From: Calliopsis andreniformis
Lineage: Eukaryota; Arthropoda; Insecta; Hymenoptera; Andrenidae
Direction of reading: 5' to 3'
Assembly (NCBI RefSeq): GCF_051401765.1
Contig: NW_027480598.1
Coordinates: forward strand, 496,001 to 560,000
DNA: 64,000 bases
Positions within the stretch are counted from its first letter, which is position 1, and every line of letters starts with the position of its first letter. A program made the position numbers and the translations under genes. Under the pieces are notes generated by a model. The model did no database searches. It was given only the letters and a program-made list of their open reading frames with translations, and was not told the origin of the DNA. This document shows, piece by piece, positions 26,901 through 40,636 of this stretch.

Positions 26901-29900
26901 TCAATCCACAATATTCAATAATCAAATCTCAATCCTCAAACATCAATTCTCAACACTCAATCCTCAGCACTCAGTCCTCTCTCTTCACTCCTCCATCCTC
27001 AATCCTCAATCCTCAGTCCTCGTCCTCAATCCACAAACCTCAATTCTCAATCCTCAATCCTCAATCCTCAATATTCAATCCTCAATACTCATTCTTCAAT
27101 CCTCAATTCTCAATCCTCAATCCTCATTCCTCAATCCTCAATCCATTACCCTCAATCCTCAATCCCCAACCCTCAACCTTCAATACTCAACCCTCACTCC
27201 TCAATTCTCAATCCTCAACCCTCAGACCTCTTCCTCAATCCTCAATCCTCAATCCTCAAACCTCAATATTCAATCCTCAATACTCAATCTTCAATCCTCG
27301 ATCCTCAATCCTCAATCGTCAATCCTCAATCCTCCCTCCTCAATCCTCAATCCTCAATCTTCAATACTCAATCCTCAATCACCAATCCTCAATCCTCAAT
27401 CCACAATCCTCATTCCTCAAACCTCGATCCTCAACACTCAGTCCTCATCCTCAATCCTCAATCCTCAATCTTCAATCCTCAATCCTTAATCCCCAATCCT
27501 CAATCTTCAATCCTCTATCCTCAATCCTCAATCGTCAATCCTCATTCCTCAATCATCAGTCCTCAGAACACAATCCACAACCCTCAGTCCTCAACACTCA
27601 ATCCTCATCCTCAATCCTCAATCCTCAATCCTCAATCCTCAATCTTCAATACTCAATAATCAATCGCCAATCCTACATCCTCAATCTCCAATCCTCAATC
27701 CTCAATCCTCAATCCTCAATCCTCATTCCTCAAACCTCAACCCTCAGTCCTCATCCTCAATCCTCAATCCTCAATCTTCAATGCTCAATCCCCAATCCTC
27801 AATCTTCAATGCTCAGTCCTCAATCCTCAATCCTAAATCCTCAATCCTCAATCCTCAATCCACAATCCTCAATTCTCAACCCTCAATCCTCAGCCCTCAG
27901 TCCTCAACCTCAATCCTCAATCCTCAATCTTCAATCCTCAATCCCCAATCCTCAATCTTCAATGCTCAGTCCTCAATCCTCAATCCTAAATCCTCAATCC
28001 TCAATCCTCAATCCTCTGTCCACAAAGCACAATCCTCAACCCTCAGTCATCGTCCTCAATTCTCAACCCTCAGTCATCGTCCTCAATTCTCAACCCTGAA
28101 TCCTCAAACCTCAATCCTCAATCCTCAATCCTCAATCCTCAATCCTCAATCCTTAATCTTCAATCCTCAATCCCCAATCCTCAATCTGCAATCCTCAATC
28201 CTCAATCCTCAATCCTCTGCCCACAAAGCAAATCCTCAACCCTCAGTCCTCAATCCTCAATCCTCAATCCTCAATCCTTAATCTTCAATCCTCGATCCCC
28301 AATCCTCAATCTGCAATCCTGAATCCCCAATCCTCAATCCTCAATCCACAATCCTCAGCCCTCAGTCCCCAATCCTCAATCCTCGACCCTCAGTCTTCGT
28401 CTTCAATCCACAAACCTCAATTCTCAATCCTCAATCCTCAATCCTCAATATTCAATCCTCAATACTCATTCTCCAATCCTCAATCCTCAATCCTCAATCC
28501 TCATTCCTCAATCCTCAATCCTTTATCCTCAATCCTCAATCCCCAATCCTCAATCTTCAATACTCAACCCGCACTCCTCAATCCTCAATCCTCAACCCTC
28601 AGTCCTCTTCCTCAATCCTCAATCCTCAGTCCTCATACTCAACCCTCAATACTCAATCCTCAATCCTCAATCTTCAATCCTCAATACTCAATCTTCAATC
28701 CTCGATCCTGAATCCTCAATCTTCAATACTCAACCCGCACTCCTCAATCCTGAATCCTCAACCCTCAGTCCTCTTCCTCAATCCTCAATCCTCAATCCTC
28801 AATCCTCAATCTTCAATCCTCAATACTCAATCTTCAATCCTCGATCCTCAATCCTCAATCGCCAATCCTCAATCCTCCCTCCTCAATCCTCAATCCTCAA
28901 TCTTCAATACTCAATCCTCAATCATCAATCCTCAGTCCTCAATCCACAATCCTCATTCCTCAAACCTCGATTCTCAACACTCAGTCCTCATCCTCAACCA
29001 TCAATCCTCAATCTTCAATCCTCAATCCTCAATCCACAATCCTCAATCTTCAATCCTCAGTCCTCAATCCTCAATCCTAAATCCTCAATCCTTAATCCTC
29101 AATCCTCTGTCCTCAAACATCAATCCTCAATCCTCAGTCCTCATCCTCAACCCTCAATCCTCAATCATCAATCCTCAATCTTCAATCCTCAATAATCAAT
29201 CTCCAATCCTACAACCTCAAACCTCAATCCTCAATCTTCAACACTCAATCCTCAATCCTCAATCCTCAATCCTCAATCTTCAACACACAACCCTCAACCA
29301 TCAATCCTCAATACTAAACCATCAACCCTCATTCCTCAATACTCAACACAATGTCCTGAATTCTCAGGACTCAATACTCAATCCAGAATATTCAATCATC
29401 AAATCACAATCCTCAAACATCAACCCTCAGCACTCAATCCTCAAACCTCAGTCCTCAATACGCAATCCTCAATCCTCACTCCTCAATTCTCAGTCCTCAG
29501 ACCTCAATCCTCAGCCCTCAGTCCTCATACTCAACCCTCAATACTCAATCCTCAATCCTCAATATTCAATCCCCTATACTCAATCTTCAATCCTCAATCC
29601 TCAATCCTCAATCCTCGACCCTCAATCCTCAATCCTCAATCCTCAATCCTCAATCCTCTGTCCGCAAAGCACAATCCTCAACCCTCAGTCCTCGCCCTCA
29701 ATTCTCAACCCTCAATCCTCAATCCTCTATCCTCAATCCTCAATCCTCAATCCTCAATCCTCAATCCTCAATCCTTAATCTTCAATCCTCAATCCCCAAT
29801 CCTCAATCTGCAATCCTGAATCCCCAATCCTCAATCCTCAATCCACAATCCTCAGCCCTCAGTCCTCAATCCTCAATCCTAAATCCTCAATCCTTAATCC

Positions 29901-30050
29901 TCAATCCTCTGTCCTCAAACATCAATCCTCAATCCTCAGTCCTCATCCTCAATCCTCAATCCTCAATCATCAATCCTCAATCGTCAATCCTCAATAATCA
30001 ATCTCCAATCCTACAACCTCAAACCTCAATCCTCAATCTTCAACCCTCAA
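23907..30050. repeat. Block J, copy 2 of the 7.4-kb tandem duplication
   Basis: It has a B island at 24345, ACAAT-type A islands at 25887 and 29348, and an A island at 26871, each matching a copy-1 island (16960, 18502, 23042 and 19486 or 20565). It is shorter than copy 1 by the missing 1,079-bp unit. The few differences I noticed are single bases, for example around 21830 against 28136. The last part also begins block K. Confidence 0.88.
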
Positions 30051-33000
30051 TCCTCAATCCTCAATCCTCAATCCTCAATCTTCAACACACAACCCTCAAC
30101 CATCAATCCTCAATACTAAACCATCAACCCTCATTCCTCAATACCCAACACAATGTCCTGAATGCTCAGGACTCGATACTCAATCCAGAATATTCAATCA
30201 TCAAATCACAATCCTCAAACATCAATCCTCAGCAATCAATCGTCAAACCTCAGTCCTCAATACGCAATCCTCAATCCTCAATCCTCAATCCTCAGTCCTC
30301 AGACCTCAATCCTCAACCCTCAGTCCTCATACTCAACCCTCAATACTCAATCCTCAATCCTCAATATTCAATCCCCTATACTCAATCTTCAATCTTCAAT
30401 CCTCAATCCTCAATCCTCGACCCTCAATCCTCAATCCTCAATCCTCAATCCTCAATCCTCAATCTTCAATCCTCCATACACAATCTCGAACACTCAATCC
30501 TCAATCCTCAATCCTCAAACCTCAATCCTCAATCCTTAATCTTCAATCCGCAATCCCCAATCCTCAATCTTCAATCCTCAATCCTCAATCCTCAATCCTC
30601 AACACACAATCCTTGGTCCTCAGTCCTCAATCCTCAATCCTCAACCCTCAGTCCTCGTCCTGCATCCTCAAACCTCAATTCTCAATCCTCAATCCTCAAC
30701 CCTCAATCCTCAACCCTCAGCCTTCATCCTCAATCCTCAATCCACAATCTTCAACCCTCAATCCCCAATCCTCAATCATCAATGCTCAGTCCTCAATCCT
30801 CAATCCTAAATCCTCAATCCTCAATCCTCAATCCTCAATCCACAATCCTCAGCCCTCAGTCCTCAATCCTCAATCCTCAACCCTCAGTCCTCGTCCTCAA
30901 TCCTCAAACCTCAATTCTCAATCCTCAATTCTCAATCCTCAATATTCAATCCTCAATACTCATTCTTCAATCCTCAATCCTCAATCCTCAATCCTCATTC
31001 CTCAATCCTCAATCCTTTATCCTCAATCCTCAATCCCCAATCCTCAAGCTTCAATACTAAAACCCTCAACGCTCAATCCTCAATCCACAATCCTCAGTCC
31101 TCATACCTCAATCCTCAACCCTCAGACCTCTTCCTCAATCCTCAATCCTCAATCCTGAATCCTCAATCTTCAATCCTCAATACTCAATCTTCAATCCTCG
31201 ATCCTGAATCCTCAATCGTCAATCCTCAATCCTCACTCCTCAGTCCTCAATCTTCAATCTTCAGTACTCAATCCTCAATCATCAACCCTCAATCCTCAAT
31301 CCACAATCCTCATTCCTCAAACCTCGATCCTCAATACTCAGTCCTCATCCTCAATCCTCAATCCTCAATCTTCAATCCTCAATCCCCAATCCTCAATCTT
31401 CAATCCTCAATCCTCTATCCTCAATCCTCAATCCTAAATCCACAATCCTCATCCCTCAAACCTCAATCCCCAATCCTCAATACTCAATCGTCAATCCTCA
31501 ATCCTCAATCCTCAATCCTGAATCCTCAATCTTCAATACTCAGTCCTCAATCCTCAATCCTCAATCCTCAATCTTCAATACTCAATCCCCAATCCTCAAT
31601 CTTCAATCCTCAACAGTCAATCTCCAATCCTACAGCCTCAAACCTAAATCCTCAACCATCAACCCTCATTCCTTAATAATCAACACAATTTCCTGAATTC
31701 TCAGGACTCAATACTCAATCCACAATATTCAATCATCAAATCTCAATCCTCAAACATTAATCCTCAGCACTCAATCCTCAAACCTCAGTCCTCAATCCAC
31801 AATCCTCAACCTTCAATCCTCAATACTCAATCTTCAATGCTCATTCCTCAATCCTCAATCCACAATTCTCTATCCACAAACGTCAATTCTCATCGCTCAA
31901 CCCTCAACACTCCCTCCCCAATCCTCAATCTTCAATCCTCAATCCTCAATCCTCAATCCTCAATCCTCAATCCTCAATTTTCAATCCTCAATTCTCAATC
32001 CTCAATACTCAATGCTCAATCGCCAATCCTCAATCACCAATCCTCAATCTTCAATACTCAATCCTGAATCCTCAAACCTCAATCCTCAATCTTCAATCCT
32101 CAATGCTCAATCCTCAATCCTCAATCCTCAGTCCTCAATCCTCAAGCCTCAATCCTCAAACCTCAATCATCAACCGTCAGTCCTCGTCCTCAATCCTCAA
32201 CCCTCAATCCTCAATCCTCAATCTTCAATCCTCAATACTCAATATTCAATCCTCAATCCTCAATCCTCAATCCTCATTCTTCAATTCACAATACCCAATC
32301 CTCAATCTTCAATCCTCAATCCTCAATCCTCAATCCTCAATCCTCAATCCTCAGTCCTGAGTCCTCAAACTTCAATCATCAACCCTCAGCCCTCACCCTC
32401 AATCCTCAATCCTCAATCCTCAGTCCTCAAACCTCTATCCTCAACCCTCAGTCCTCTTCCTCAATCCTCAATCCTCAATCCTCAATCCTCAATCTTCAAT
32501 CCTCAATCCTCAATTCTCAATCCTCAATCCTCAATCTTCAATCCTCAATCCTCAATCCTCAATCCTCAATCCTCAATCCTCAGTCCTCAGTCCTCAAACC
32601 TCAACCCTCAGCCCTCAGTCATCAACCCTCAATCTTCAATCCTCAATAACCAATCTCAAATCGTAGATCCTCAATCCCCAATCTTCAATCCTTAATCCTC
32701 AATCTTCAATCCTCAATCCCCAGTCCTCAATCTTCAATCCTCAATCCTCAATCCCCAATATTCAACACACAACCCTCAACCATCAATCCTCAATACTCAA
32801 CCATCAATTCTCAATTCTCAATACTCAATATAATATCCTGAATTCTCATGGTTCAATACTCAATCCACAATATTCAATAATCAAATCTCAATCCTCAAAC
32901 ATCAATTCTCAACACGCAATCCTCAGCACTCAGTCCTCTCTCTTCACTCCTCCATCCTCAATCCTCAATCCTCAAGCCTCAGTCCTCAATCCTCAATCCT

Positions 33001-33302
33001 CAATCCTCAATCCTCAGTCCTCAAACGTCAACCCCGAATACTCAACCCTGAATCCTCAATCTTCAGCCCTCAGTCCTCAACAATCAATTGTCAATCCTCA
33101 ATCCTCAATAGAATATCCTCAATTCACAGTTTTCAATACTCAATCCCCATTCTTCAATCTTCAAATCTCAATCCACAAACATCAATTCTCATCACTCAAC
33201 CCTCAACACTCAGTTCTCAATCTTCAATCCTAAATCCTCAATCCTCAATCTTCAATCCTCGATACTCAATCTTCAATCCTCTATCCCCAATCCTCAATCC
33301 TC
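29840..33302. repeat. Block K, copy 1 (about 3.46-kb unit)
   Basis: Repeated from 33303 at offset 3,463. Islands: ACAAT-type A 30150 and 31685, A 32830 (tataatatcc reading) and B 33110. At 30150 the usual GAATTC of the A family is changed to GAATGC, and the change is shared with its partner at 33613, so it predates the duplication. An aberrant actaaaaccctc stretch near 31053 breaks the heptamer phase. Confidence 0.85.
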
Positions 33303-36300
33303 AATCCGCAATCCTCAGCCCTCAGTCCTCAATCCTCAATCCTAAATCCTCAATCCTTAATCCTCAATCCTCTGTCCTCAAACATCAATCCTCAATCCTC
33401 AGTCCTCATCCTCAATCCTCAATCCTCAATCATCAATCCTCAATCTTCAATCCTCAATAATCAATCTCCAATCCTACAACCTCAAACCTCAATCCTCAAT
33501 CTTCAACCCTCAATCCTCAATCCTCAATCCTCAATCCTCAATCTTCAACACACAACCCTCAACCATCAATCCTCAATACTAAACCATCAACCCACATTCC
33601 TCAATACTCAACACAATGTCCTGAATGCTCAGGACTCAATACTCAATCCAGAATATTCAATCATCAAATCACAATCCTCAAACATCAATCCTCAGCAATC
33701 AGTCCTCAAACCTCAGTCCTCAATACGCAATCCTCAATCCTCAATCCTCAATCCTCAGTCCTCAGACCTCAATCCTCAACCCTCAGTCCTCATACTCAAC
33801 CCTCAATACTCAACGCTCAATCCTCAATATTCAATCCCCTATACTCAATCTTCAATCTTCAATCCTCAATCCTCAATCCTCGACCCTCAATCCTCAATCC
33901 TCAATCCTCAATCCTCAATCCTCACTCTTCAATCCTCCATACACAATCTCGAACACTCAATCTTCAATCCTCAATCCTCAAACCTCAATCCTCAATCCTT
34001 AATCTTCAATCCGCAATCCCCAATCCTCAATCTTCAATCCTCAATCCTCAATCCTCAATCCTCAACACACAATCCTTAGTCCACAGTCCTCAATCCTCAA
34101 TCCTCAACCCTGAGTCCTCGTCCTGCATCCTCAAACCTCAATTCTCAATCCTCAATCCTCAACCCTCAATCCTCAACCCTCAGTCTTCATCCTCAATCCT
34201 CAATCCACAATCTTCAACCCTCAATCCCCAATCCTCAATCATCAATGCTCAGTCCTCAATCCTCAATCCTAAATCCTCAATCCTCAATCCTCAATCCTCA
34301 ATCCACAATCCTCAGCCCTCAGTCCTCAATCCTCAATCCTCAACCCTCAGTCCTCGTCCTCAATCCTCAAACCTCAATTCTCAATCCTCAATCCTCAATC
34401 CTCAATATTCAATCCTCAATACTCATTCTTCAATCCTCAATCCTCAATCCTCAATCCTCATTCCTCAATCCTCAATCCTTTATCCTCAATCCTCAATCCC
34501 CAATCCTCAAGCTTCAATACTAAAACCCTCAACCCTCAATCCTCAATTAACAATCCTCAGTCCTCATACCTCAATCCTCAACCCTCAGACCTCTTCCTCA
34601 ATCCTCAATCCTCAATCCTGAATCCTCAATCTTCAATCCTCAATACTCAATCTTCAATCCTCGATCCTGAATCCTCAATCGTCAATCCTCAATCCTCACT
34701 CCTCAGTCCTCAATCCTCAATCTTCAGTACTCAATCCTCAATCATCAACCCTCAATCCTCAATCCACAATCCTCATTCCTCAAACCTCGATCCTCAATAC
34801 TCAGTCCTCATCCTCAATCCTCAATCCTCAATCTTCAATCCTCAATCCCCAATAATCAATCTTCAATCCTCAATCCTCAATCCTCAATCCTCAATCCTAA
34901 ATCCACAATCCTCATCCCTCAAACCTCAATCCTCAATCCTCAATCCTCAATCTTCAATACTCAATCCCCAATCCTCAATCTTCAATCCTCAACAGTCAAT
35001 CTCCAATCCTACAGCCTCAAACCTAAATCCTCAACCATCAACCCTCATTCCTTAATAATCAACGCAATATCCTGAATTCTCAGGACTCAATACTCAATCC
35101 ACAATATTCAATCATCAAATCTCAATCCTCAAACATTAACCCTCAGCACTCAATCCTCAAACCTCAGTCCTCAATCCACAATCCTCAACCTTCAATCCTC
35201 AATACTCAATCTTCAATGCTCATTCCTCAATCCTCAATCCACAATTCTCTATCCACAAACGTCAATTCTCATCGCTCAACCCTCAACACTCCCTCCCCAA
35301 TCCTCAATCTTCAATCCTCAATCCTCAATCCTCAATTTTCAATCCTCAATTCTCAATCCTCAATACTCAATGCTCAATCGCCAATCCTCAATCACCAATC
35401 CTCAATCTTCAATACTCAATCCTGAATCCTCAAACCTCAATCCTCAATCTTCAATCCTCAATGCTCGATCCTCAATCCTCAATCCTCAGTCCTCAATCCT
35501 CAAGCCTCAATCCTCAAACCTCAATCATCAACCGTCAGTCCTCGTCCTCAATCCTCAACCCTCAATCCTCAAACCTCAATCTTCAGTCCTCAATACTCAA
35601 TATTCAATCCTCAATCCTCAATCCTCAATCCTCAATCTTCAATCCTCAATCCTCAATCCTCAATCCTCATTCTTCAATTCACAATACCCAATCCTCAATC
35701 TTCAATCCTCAATCCTCAATCCTCAATTCTCAATCCTCAATCCTCAGTCCTGAGTCGTCAAACTTCAATCATCAACCCTCAGCCCTCACCCTCAATCCTC
35801 AATCCTCAATCCTCAGTCCTCAAACCTCTATCCTCAACCCTCAGTCCTCTTCCTCAATCCTCAATCCTCAATCCTCAATCCTCAATCTTCAATCCTCAAT
35901 CCTCAATTCTCAATCCTCAATCCTCAATCTTCAATCCTCAATCCTCAATCCTCAATCCTCATTCCTCAATCCTCAGTCCTCAGTCCTCAAACCTCAACCC
36001 TCAGCCCTCAGTCATCAACCCTCAATCTTCAATCCTCAATAACCAATCTCAAATCGTAGATCCTCAATCCCCAGTCTTCAATCCTTAATCCTCAATCTTC
36101 AATCCTCAATCCCCAGTCCTCAATCTTCAATCCTCAATCCTCAATCCCCAATATTCAACACACAACACTCAACCATCAATCCTCAATACTCAACCATCAA
36201 TTCTCAATTCTCAATACTCAATATAATATCCTGAATTCTCATGGTTCAATACTCAATCCACAATATTCAATAATCAAATCTCAATCCTCAAACATCAATT

Positions 36301-36650
36301 CTCAACACTCAATCCTCAGCACTCAGTCCTCTCTCTTCACTCCTCCATCCTCAATCCTCAATCCTCAAGCCTCAGTCCTCAATCCTCAATCCTCAATCCT
36401 CAATCCTCAGTCCTCAAACGTCAACCCCGAATCCTCAACCCTGAATCCTCAATCTTCAGCCCTCAGTCCTCAACAATCAATTGTCAATCCTCAATCCTCA
36501 ATAGAATATCCTCAATTCACAGTTTTCAATACTCAATCCCCATTCTTCAATCTTCAAATCTCAATCCACAAACATCAATTCTCATCACTCAACCCTCAAC
36601 ACTCAGTTCTCAATCTTCAATCCAAAAATCCTCAATCCTCAATCTTCAAT
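33303..36650. repeat. Block K, copy 2
   Basis: Islands at 33613 and 35064 (ACAAT-type, the latter reading gcaatatcc), 36223 (A) and 36503 (B) match copy 1 with offsets 3,463, then 3,379, then 3,393. The steps record a loss of 84 bp (12 heptamers) and a gain of 14 bp (2 heptamers). An irregular ccaaaaatcc unit sits near 36622. The right part is shared with block L. Confidence 0.82.
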
Positions 36651-37175
36651 CCTCGATACTCAATCTTCAATCCTCAATCCTCAATTCTCAATCCTCAATG
36701 CTCAATCCTCAATCGTCAATCCTCAATACCCAATCCTCAATGTTCAATCCTCAATCCTCAATCCTCAATCCTCAATCCTCTGTCCTCACTCCTCAATCCT
36801 CATTCTTCAATCCTCAATACCGATTCCTCAATCTTCAATCCTCAATTCTCAATCCTTAATTATCAATCCTCAGCCCTCAATCCTCAGCACTCAGTCCTCT
36901 CTCTTCACTCCTCCATCCTCAATCCTCAATCCTCAGTCCTCAAACCTCAATCCTGAATCCTCAATCCTGAATCCTCAATCTTCAGCACTCAGTCCTTTAC
37001 AGTCAGGTGTCAATCCTCAATCCTCAATAGAATATCATCAATTCTCAGTTTTCATTACTCAATACTCAATCTGCAATCTCCAAATCTCTATCCACAAACA
37101 TCAGTTCTCATCGCTCAACCCTCAACACTCAGTCCCCAATCCTCAATATTCAATCCTCAATCCTCAGTCCTCAAT
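35150..37175. repeat. Block L, unit 1 (about 2.0 kb)
   Basis: Tandem unit repeated at 37176-39190 with offset 2,000 rising to 2,014. It has an A island at 36223 (tataatatcc reading) and B islands at 36503 and 37029, the last with gaatatcatcaattctcag. The cattcctcaatcctcaatcc and ctctatccacaaacg phrases mark the unit start. It overlaps the end of block K copy 2, so K and L are nested amplifications and not separate blocks. Confidence 0.82.
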
Positions 37176-39190
37176 CCACAATCCTCAACCTTCAATCCTC
37201 AATACTCAATCTTCAATGCTCATTCCTCAATCCTCAATCCACAATTCTCTATCCACAAACGTCAATTCTCATCGCTCAACCCTCAACACTCCCTCCCCAA
37301 TCCTCAATCTTCAATCCTCAATCCTCAATCCTCAATCCTCAATCCTCAATTTTCAATCCTCAATTCTCAATCCTCAATACTCAATGCTCAATCGCCAATC
37401 CTCAATCACCAATCCTCAATCTTCAATACTCCATCCTGAATCCTCAAACCTCAATCCTCAATCTTCAATCCTCAATGCTCAATCCTCAATCCTCAATCCT
37501 CAGTCCTCAATCCTCAAGCCTCAATCCTCAAACCTCAATCATCAACCGTCAGTCCTCGTCCTCAATCTTCAACCCTCAATCCTCAATCCTCAATCTTCAA
37601 TCCTCAATACTCAATATTCAATCCTCAATCCTCAATCCTCAATCCTCAATCTTCAATTCTCAATCCTCAATCCTCAATCCTCATTCTTCAATTCACAATA
37701 CCCAATCCTCAATCTTCAATCCTCAATCCTCAATCCTCAATTCTCAATCCTCAATCCTCAGTCCTGAGTCCTCAAACTTCAATCATCAACCCTCAGCCCT
37801 CACCCTCAATCCTCAATCCTCAATCCTCAGTCCTCAAGCCTCTATCCTCAACCCTCAGTCCTCTTCCTCAATCCTCAATCCTCAATCCCCAATCCTCAAT
37901 CTTCAATCCTCAATCCTCAATTCTCAATCCTCAATCCTCAATCTTCAATCCTCAATCCTCAATCCTCAATCCTCATTCCTCAATCCTCAGTCCTCAGTCC
38001 TCAAACCTCAACCCTCAGCCCTCAGTCATCAACCCTCAATCTTCAATCCTCAATAACCAATCTCAAATCGTAGATCCTCAATCCCCAATCCTCAATCCTT
38101 AATCCTCAATCTTCAATCCTCAATCCCCAGTCCTCAATCTTCAATCCTCAATCCTCAATCCCCAATGTTCAACACACAACCCTCAACCATCAATCCTCAA
38201 TACTCAACCATCAATTCTCAATTCTCAATACTCAATGTAATATCCTGAATTCTCATGGTTCAATACTCAATCCACAATATTCAATAATCAAATCTCAATC
38301 CTCAAACATCAATTCTCAACACTCAATCCTCAGCACTCAGTCCTCTCTCTTCACTCCTCCATCCTCAATCCTCAACCCTCAAGCCTCAGTCCTCAATCCT
38401 CAATCCTCAATCCTCAATCCTCAGTCCTCAAACGTCAACCCCGAATACTCAACACTGAACCCTCAGTCTTCAGCCCTCAGTCCTCAACAATCAATTGTCA
38501 ATCCTCAATCCTCAATAGAATATCCTCAATTCACAGTTTTCAATACTCAATCCCCATTCTTCAATCTTCAAATCTCAATCCACAAACATCAATTCTCATC
38601 ACTCAACCCTCAACACTCAGTTCTCAATCTTCAATCCTAAATCCTCAATCCTCAATCTTCAATCCTCGATACTCAATCTTCAATCCTCAATCCTCAATTC
38701 TCAATCCTCAATGCTCAATTCTCAATCGTCAATCCTCAATCCCCAATCCTCAATGTTCAATCCTCAATCCTCAATCCTCAATCCTCAATCCTCTGTCCTC
38801 ACTCCTCAATCCTCATTCTTCAATCCTCAATACCGATTCCTCAATCTTCAATCCTCAATTCTCAATTCTTAATTATCAATCCTCAGCCCTCAATCCTCAG
38901 CACTCAGTCCTCTCTCTTCACTCCTCCATCCTCAATCCTCAATCCTCAGTCCTCAAACCTCAATCCTGAATCCTCAATCCTGAATCCTCAATCTTCAGCA
39001 CTCAGTCCTTTACAATCAGTTGTCAATCCTCAATCCTCAATAGAATATCATCAATTCTCAGTTTTCATTACTCAATACTCAATCTGCAATCTCCAAATCT
39101 CTATCCACAAACATCAGTTCTCATCGCTCAACCCTCAACACTCAGTCCCCAATCCTCAATATTCAATCCTCAATCCTCAGTCCTCAATCC
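37176..39190. repeat. Block L, unit 2
   Basis: It has an A island at 38237, where the diagnostic tataat is changed to tgtaat, and B islands at 38517 and 39042. The last B is offset by 2,013 instead of 2,014, a one-base slip. Confidence 0.82.
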
Positions 39191-39760
39191 ACAATCCTCA
39201 ACTTTCAATCCTCAATACTCAATCTTCAATACTCATTCCTCAATCCTCAATCCACAATTCTCTATCCACAAACGTCAATTCTCATCGCTCAACCCTCAAC
39301 ACTCCCTCCCCAATCCTCAATCTTCAATCCTCAATCCTCAATCCTCAATCCTCAATCCTCAATCCTCAATCTTCAATCCTCAATGCTCAATCCTCAATCC
39401 TCAATCCTCAGTCCTCAATCCTCAAGCCTCAATCCTCAAACCTCAATCATCAACCGTCAGTCCTCGTCCTCAATCCTCAACCCTCAATCCTCAATCCTCA
39501 ATCTTCAATCCTCAATACTCAATATTCAATCCTCAATCCTCAATCCTCAATCCTCAATCTTCAATCCTCAATCCTCAATCCTCAATCCTCATTCTTCAAT
39601 TCACAATACCCAATCCTCAATCTTCAATCCTCAATCCTCAATCCTCAATTCTCAATCCTCAATCCTCAGTCCTGAGTCCTCAAACTTCAATCATCAACCC
39701 TCAGCCCTCACCCTCAATCCTCAATCCTCAATCCTCAATCCTTAATCTTCAATCCTCAAT
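39190..39760. repeat. Block L, unit 3, partial
   Basis: Starts like units 1 and 2, lacks about 106 bp near 39350 (offset to unit 2 falls from 2,014 to 1,908), and stops near 39745 before reaching the A island position. Confidence 0.78.
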
Positions 39761-40636
39761 ACTCAATCTTGAATTATCAATCCTCAATTCTCACCACTCA
39801 ATACTCAATCCTCAATCGTCAATCCTCAATCCCCAATCCTCAGTCTTCAATCCTCAATCCTCAATCCTCAATCCTCAATCCTCAGTTTTCAATCCTCTAT
39901 ACTCAATCTTCAATCCTCAATCCTCAATCGTCAATCCTCAATCCTCAATCCTCAATCCTCAATCCTCAATCCTCAGTCCTCAATACTCAGTCTTGAATCC
40001 TCAATCCCCAATCCTCAATCCTCAATCCTCATTCTTCAATCCTCAATACCCAATCCTCAATCTTCAATCCTCAATCCTCAATCCTCAATTCTCAATCCTC
40101 AATCCTCAATTCTCAGACCTCAAACAGCAATACTCAACCCTCAGTCCTCGTCCTCAATCCACAACCATCAACACTCAATCCTCAATCTTCAATCATCAAT
40201 ATTCAATGTTCAGTCCTCAATCCTCAATCCTCAATCCTCAATCCTCAATCCTGAATCCTCAATCCTCAATGTTCAATCCGCAATACACAATCCTCAATCT
40301 TCAATCCTCAATCCTCAATCCTCAATCCTCAATCCTCAGTCCTCAGTCCTCAAACCTCAAACCTGAGTCCTCAATCCTGAATCATCAATCTTCAGACCTC
40401 AGTCCTCAACAATCAGTTGTCAATCCTCAATCCTCAATAGAATATCATCAATTCACAGTTTTCAATGCTCAATACTCAACCTGCAATCTTCAAATCTCTA
40501 TCCACAAACACCTATTCTCATCATTCAACCCTCAACACTCAGTCCCCAATCCTCAATCTTCAATCCTCAATCCTCAATCCTCAATCCTCAATCCACATCC
40601 TCAATCTTCAATCCTCAATCCTCAATCCTCTATCCT
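39761..40636. repeat. Transition heptamers with one B island
   Basis: Mostly plain heptamers with a B island at 40439 that has the gaatatcatcaattcac reading, and then the start of the array that leads into block M. No gene and no foreign insertion is seen. Confidence 0.75.
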
